Assembly: GCA_038237895.1 (NCBI GenBank)
Contig: JBBRYE010000138.1
Span: forward strand, 1-8,733
Origin: Pseudopedobacter sp038237895
Lineage (GTDB): Bacteria; Bacteroidota; Bacteroidia; Sphingobacteriales; Sphingobacteriaceae
DNA: 8,733 bases
Direction of reading: 5' to 3'
The notes under the pieces were generated by a model. That model was not told the origin of the DNA. It searched no databases and saw nothing but the letters and a program-made list of their open reading frames with translations. Of the stretch, positions 6,721-8,733 are shown piece after piece; within the stretch, counting starts at the first letter, position 1; each line of letters begins with the position of its first letter. The translations under genes and the position numbers were made by a program.

Positions 6721-6728
6721 TATATTTG
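6721..6728 (+). promoter_or_regulatory. -7 box abutting the antitoxin start codon
   Basis: TATATTTG matches TAnnTTTG exactly and ends three bases before the ATG at 6732. Transcription would start at or even just inside the start codon, so the mRNA is probably leaderless. ATATT and AATAT (6722-6726 and 6729-6733) form a short inverted repeat over the box and start codon, a possible operator for autoregulation, though it could be chance. Confidence 0.45.
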
Positions 6729-6731
6729 AAT

Positions 6732-6914
6732 ATGATTACTAAATCACAATTGTTTAAGACGATAGAAGAAATGCCAGAAGAGTTTTCTTTTGATGATTTT
6801 TTAGATAAAATTTTATTAATTCAAAAGATAGGATTAGGTGTAGAACAATCTGATAACAACGATACATTTTCTACAGAAGAAGCCAAAGAGCAATTAGCAA
6901 AATGGTTAAAATAA
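6732..6914 (+). CDS. Antitoxin of a ParE/RelE-type toxin-antitoxin module
   Basis: This is a 60-residue acidic protein from the ATG at 6732. It resembles the short Bacteroidota antitoxins that pair with ParE/RelE toxins. It has a helical N-terminus (ITKSQLFKTIEEMPEEF), the recurring FSFDDFLDKILLIQKIGLGVEQ core (about residues 18-39), and a C-terminal EEAKEQLAKWLK helix that would lie across the toxin. No ribbon-helix-helix or helix-turn-helix is obvious, so direct DNA binding is uncertain. Its last 13 bases overlap the start of the toxin gene, which is the classic antitoxin-first, translationally coupled arrangement. An earlier TTG at 6726 lies within the promoter box and is a less likely start. 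It neutralises the downstream toxin by direct binding (family knowledge). Confidence 0.78.
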   Translation: MITKSQLFKTIEEMPEEFSFDDFLDKILLIQKIGLGVEQSDNNDTFSTEEAKEQLAKWLK

Positions 6915-7207
6915 GATGGACTAAGCAAGCAATAAAGGACGTTTATAATATTGCAGAATATATCGCTAAAGATTCTGAAAAATATGCCTCTGTTCAAACA
7001 CATAGATTTTTTGAAGCGGTAAAGATTATATCACATTTCCCTAAAACTGGAAAAGCTGTTGCTGAAGTTATTAATGAAAACATAAGAGAAATACTCTTGG
7101 GTAATTACAGAATTATTTACAGGTTTAAAAATGAGAATATTATTGATATTTTAACTATTCATCATAGTAAGAGATTATTAAAAAATAGTCCACATTTTAA
7201 AATTTAA
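6902..7207 (+). CDS. ParE/RelE-superfamily toxin
   Basis: This 101-residue basic protein matches the RelE/ParE toxin fold. W6 and A10 in RWTKQAIKD open the first helix; YIAKDS (20-25) ends it. HFPKTGKAV (45-53) corresponds to the FPxxGR segment. REILLGNYRIIYRF (62-75) forms the core strands with R62, Y69, R70, Y73 and R74. DILTIHHSKRLL (82-93) supplies the terminal strand and the H-x-R end. ParE-like members inhibit DNA gyrase, whereas RelE-like members cleave mRNA in the ribosome. The RExxxGxYRIxYR and IxHxxR pattern is nearer ParE, but the activity cannot be fixed from sequence. The gene overlaps the antitoxin by 13 bases and should be held silent by it. All expected motifs are present, so the toxin looks intact. 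The module lies between two glycosyltransferase genes and is probably a mobile insertion. Confidence 0.85.
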   Translation: MVKIRWTKQAIKDVYNIAEYIAKDSEKYASVQTHRFFEAVKIISHFPKTGKAVAEVINENIREILLGNYRIIYRFKNENIIDILTIHHSKRLLKNSPHFKI

Positions 7208-7237
7208 TAATTTTTTTAAATCAATTCTCATATAAGC

Positions 7238-7265
7238 AAATCGACAAATTTCCAAATCGATAAAT
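7238..7265. repeat. Short tandem-like AAATCGA-YAAAT intergenic repeat
   Basis: AAATCGACAAAT (7238-7249) and AAATCGATAAAT (7254-7265) differ at one base and are offset by 16 bases. They lie just upstream of the second glycosyltransferase start. Degenerate AAAT-rich repeats of this style are common before genes in Bacteroidota. No promoter box is obvious in them. Confidence 0.5.
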
Positions 7266-7270
7266 CAAAA

Positions 7271-8443
7271 ATGTTCTTCTCCATCATCATCCCACTTTAC
7301 AATCGCCCACAAGAAATAAAGGAACTTTTAGCCACTTTAGTTAAGCAAACCTATACTGCTTTTGAGGTTTTAATTATTGAGGATGGTTCTAAAGATGATG
7401 CAAAAGAAGTTGTAGATTCCTTTAAAAACGATTTAGATATTCATTATTATTTTAAACAAAATGAAGGTCAGGGTTTTGCCCGTAATTTAGGTTTTGAAAA
7501 AGCTAAGGGAGATTACTTTATCATTTTTGATTCGGATTGTTTAATCCCCTCTAATTATTTAGAAAACGTAAAAAACCATCTTTATAACGCCAATTTAGAT
7601 GCTTTTGGTGGGCCAGATGATGTTCACACATCGTTTACGGCAATACAAAAAGCCATCAGTTATGCCATGACATCTGTTTTTACTACAGGTGGAATAAGAG
7701 GGAAATCTAATAATGCTGGAGGACAGTTTCACCCAAGAAGTTTTAATATGGGTTTATCCCGCAAGGTTTGGGAAAAAGTTGGAGGGTTTATCATTACAAG
7801 ATTAGGTGAAGATATTGAATATTCTATTCGTATTCAAAACGCAGGTTTTAAAATTGGGTTAATACCAGATGCGAAAGTTTTTCATAAAAGGCGCACCAGT
7901 TTTAATCAGTTTTATAAACAGCTTCACTTTTTTGGTAGGGCAAGAATTAACATCACTATGTTTTATCCACAAACCTTAAAAGCAGTTCATTTTTTTCCGG
8001 CTTTATTTACTGTAGGGTTAATCTTTACTTTGTTAGCTAATGTTTTAGGATGGTCTTTTGCTGCATTTTGTAACTTGTTATTAGCAATTTATTTATTGTT
8101 AATATTTTTTGATGCTTGGTCTAAAAATAAATCAATAAAAGTTGCATTTTTAAGCATCTTTGCAGCAATCATTCAACTTACCGCTTACGGTTTTGGTTTT
8201 GTCCCCAATACCACTAAGAAGTATATTCATTGCCCCTCTTGGGTGAAGGTTGGTTCTGATGCTCTTGGCGTCGGTGGGTTCGCTCGAGCGTATAATCAGT
8301 TCGGCTATGATAAGACTAAGGCGGCGAATAAGGCAGCGATTGCCGCCGTCGAGTTCGGTGTCGAGAGCTACGTGTTTGGATCCAACTCTAAGTACGTAAC
8401 GGCAGGTGCTACCGCCGTCGACGCTCTCTGTACGAACTTCTGA
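7271..8443 (+). CDS. GT2 glycosyltransferase whose C-terminus is replaced by unrelated sequence
   Basis: Residues 1-310 form a family 2 glycosyltransferase with a membrane-bound C-terminus. FSIIIPLYNRP (3-13) opens the GT-A fold. LIIEDGSKDDA (34-44) follows, and the DxD-type site is DSD at 87-89. The catalytic-base region GEDIEYSIR (179-187) and the FHKRRTSF motif (204-211) are typical of processive or envelope-type GT2 enzymes. Three membrane helices lie at about 238-258, 262-282 and 290-310. After YGFGF (306-310) the resemblance stops. Residues 311-390 are from DNA of clearly higher GC, with different codon use, and are low-complexity (rich in Ala, Val and Gly). The true C-terminus, probably 10-40 residues of cytoplasmic tail, is missing here. 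The frame stays open across the join, which may be chance. Read as one gene this is a chimera; only the first 310 residues should be used for function. Acceptor and sugar are unknown. Confidence 0.8.
   Translation: MFFSIIIPLYNRPQEIKELLATLVKQTYTAFEVLIIEDGSKDDAKEVVDSFKNDLDIHYYFKQNEGQGFARNLGFEKAKGDYFIIFDSDCLIPSNYLENVKNHLYNANLDAFGGPDDVHTSFTAIQKAISYAMTSVFTTGGIRGKSNNAGGQFHPRSFNMGLSRKVWEKVGGFIITRLGEDIEYSIRIQNAGFKIGLIPDAKVFHKRRTSFNQFYKQLHFFGRARINITMFYPQTLKAVHFFPALFTVGLIFTLLANVLGWSFAAFCNLLLAIYLLLIFFDAWSKNKSIKVAFLSIFAAIIQLTAYGFGFVPNTTKKYIHCPSWVKVGSDALGVGGFARAYNQFGYDKTKAANKAAIAAVEFGVESYVFGSNSKYVTAGATAVDALCTNF
8204..8443 (+). CDS. C-terminal fragment of an unknown protein in the GC-richer segment (partial)
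   Basis: This is the part of the chimeric frame beyond the glycosyltransferase, about 80 residues ending at TGA 8441-8443. In the donor DNA it is likely the C-terminus of a longer protein whose 5' part is not in the window. It is rich in small residues (AANKAAIAAVEFG, VTAGATAVDA), with aromatic residues spaced through it. No catalytic motif is recognisable. A small membrane protein gene follows after only three bases, which supports this frame being genuinely coding in the donor. The shape recalls variable C-terminal domains of large secreted proteins, but I cannot name a family. Confidence 0.45.
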   Translation, partial: PNTTKKYIHCPSWVKVGSDALGVGGFARAYNQFGYDKTKAANKAAIAAVEFGVESYVFGSNSKYVTAGATAVDALCTNF

Positions 8444-8446
8444 TCC

Positions 8447-8674
8447 ATGCTGCCCTGGCGTCGTCGCCCATTGAAGTCACTCCCTGGCAAATCGTTCGCC
8501 TATCGATCTATCCCCCACTTTGTCGGGGGCGTGGTCTTGTTGGGAGTCGTGACCTACGTACTCAAGGGCCATGATCTCCGGTTTTCACTCTTGGAGGGGC
8601 TAGCAATGGCGTTAGTCTACGGAACACTTTGCGTTATTGTTGAGAGTCTATTTCGTCGTAACCGGCGCCGGTAA
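8447..8674 (+). CDS. Small two-helix membrane protein of unknown function
   Basis: This 75-residue protein has a basic N-terminus (WRRRPLK), two hydrophobic segments (about 25-39 and 48-68) and a strongly basic C-terminus (RRNRRR). The charge pattern predicts both ends in the cytoplasm with a short GHDLRF connection outside. Its composition is unlike the rest of the window and fits a moderately GC-rich proteobacterium or actinobacterium better than a Bacteroidota genome. It starts 3 bases after the preceding stop codon, so it is probably translationally coupled to that gene. I see no Shine-Dalgarno of good quality. One possibility is an immunity or accessory protein for the upstream product, but nothing in the sequence proves it. 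The stop codon overlaps a perfect palindrome at 8661-8672. Confidence 0.55.
   Translation: MLPWRRRPLKSLPGKSFAYRSIPHFVGGVVLLGVVTYVLKGHDLRFSLLEGLAMALVYGTLCVIVESLFRRNRRR
8661..8672. repeat. Perfect 12-bp palindrome over a gene end
   Basis: ACCGGCGCCGGT is its own reverse complement and covers the last Arg codons and the first base of the stop codon of the small membrane protein. It lacks a loop and a T-tract, so it is not a standard terminator. A protein-binding site or chance in Arg codons (CGG CGC CGG) is more likely. Confidence 0.4.
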
Positions 8675-8733
8675 TTGCTACCCCTGATCTGCTCTGATCT
8701 GAATAGGAACACCTGTGCGAGGGGTCGACCACC

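Larger units (their letters stand above)
8201..8733. other. GC-shifted foreign segment (probable chimeric join or insertion)
   Basis: GC rises from about 30% to 50-55% within a few bases of 8200 and stays high to the end of the window. AT-rich codons vanish, and GCC, GTC and CGT appear. The segment holds the end of one reading frame and one small gene. After 8674 the remaining 59 bases contain no gene that I can see, apart from a short direct repeat CTGATCTG at 8684 and 8694. No IS ends, target duplication or tRNA mark the border. I infer an assembly chimera first and transferred DNA second. Confidence 0.75.

Noticed and set aside
6726..6731. TTG at 6726 as start of the antitoxin
   Set aside because: It overlaps the exact TAnnTTTG promoter box; the ATG two codons later is the better start.
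7185..7220. AT-rich stretch after the toxin as a terminator
   Set aside because: The T-run is present, but there is no GC-containing stem; only weak A/T complementarity.
8370..8440. Vector or cloning-site contamination, suggested by GGATCC and GTCGAC sites in the tail
   Set aside because: The sites are isolated, not part of a polylinker, and I recognise no vector backbone sequence around them.

Overview
The window reads as an AT-rich (about 30% GC) Bacteroidota chromosome segment, most like the Sphingobacteriaceae (Pedobacter and relatives). It is joined near position 8200 to about 530 bases of quite different DNA (50-55% GC). The Bacteroidota assignment rests on the gene families (BatA/vWA membrane protein, DUF4199 protein, dihydroorotase-like protein without catalytic residues), on TAnnTTTG-type -7 promoter boxes, on the lack of Shine-Dalgarno sequences, and on the AT-rich intergenic style.

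Region by region: 41-294 is a composite repeat cluster. Two palindromic REP/MITE-like units of about 74 bp lie in direct orientation and bracket a third, weaker inverted repeat. At 292-539 is the 3' remnant of an Ldh_2-family (malate/L-lactate dehydrogenase type) oxidoreductase gene, broken by a one-base deletion and lacking everything upstream of the repeat. A small three-helix membrane protein of unknown function follows (573-947).

The core is a same-strand, tightly spaced four-gene operon (1030-5607): a BatA/vWA membrane protein, a dihydroorotase homologue that has lost nearly all its metal ligands, a very acidic unknown protein, and a DUF4199 membrane protein. It closes with a clear hairpin/T-tract terminator (5637-5671). 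Downstream are a membrane-anchored GT2 glycosyltransferase of the polyprenyl-phosphate type (5722-6678), a two-gene ParE/RelE-type toxin-antitoxin module (6732-7207), and a second GT2 glycosyltransferase (from 7271). Both glycosyltransferases probably serve envelope glycan or glycolipid synthesis; the toxin-antitoxin pair separates them.

The second glycosyltransferase loses family resemblance at about residue 310. Its reading frame continues into the GC-richer segment for 80 unrelated residues, and a 75-residue two-helix membrane protein starts 3 bases after the stop. The simplest explanation is a chimeric assembly join; a genuine insertion or horizontal-transfer breakpoint is the alternative. 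No rRNA, tRNA or CRISPR array was seen. The most notable biology is the catalytically dead dihydroorotase paralogue sitting in an operon with a vWA membrane protein, the repeat-bounded pseudogene, and promoter boxes placed so close to start codons that leaderless transcripts are expected.
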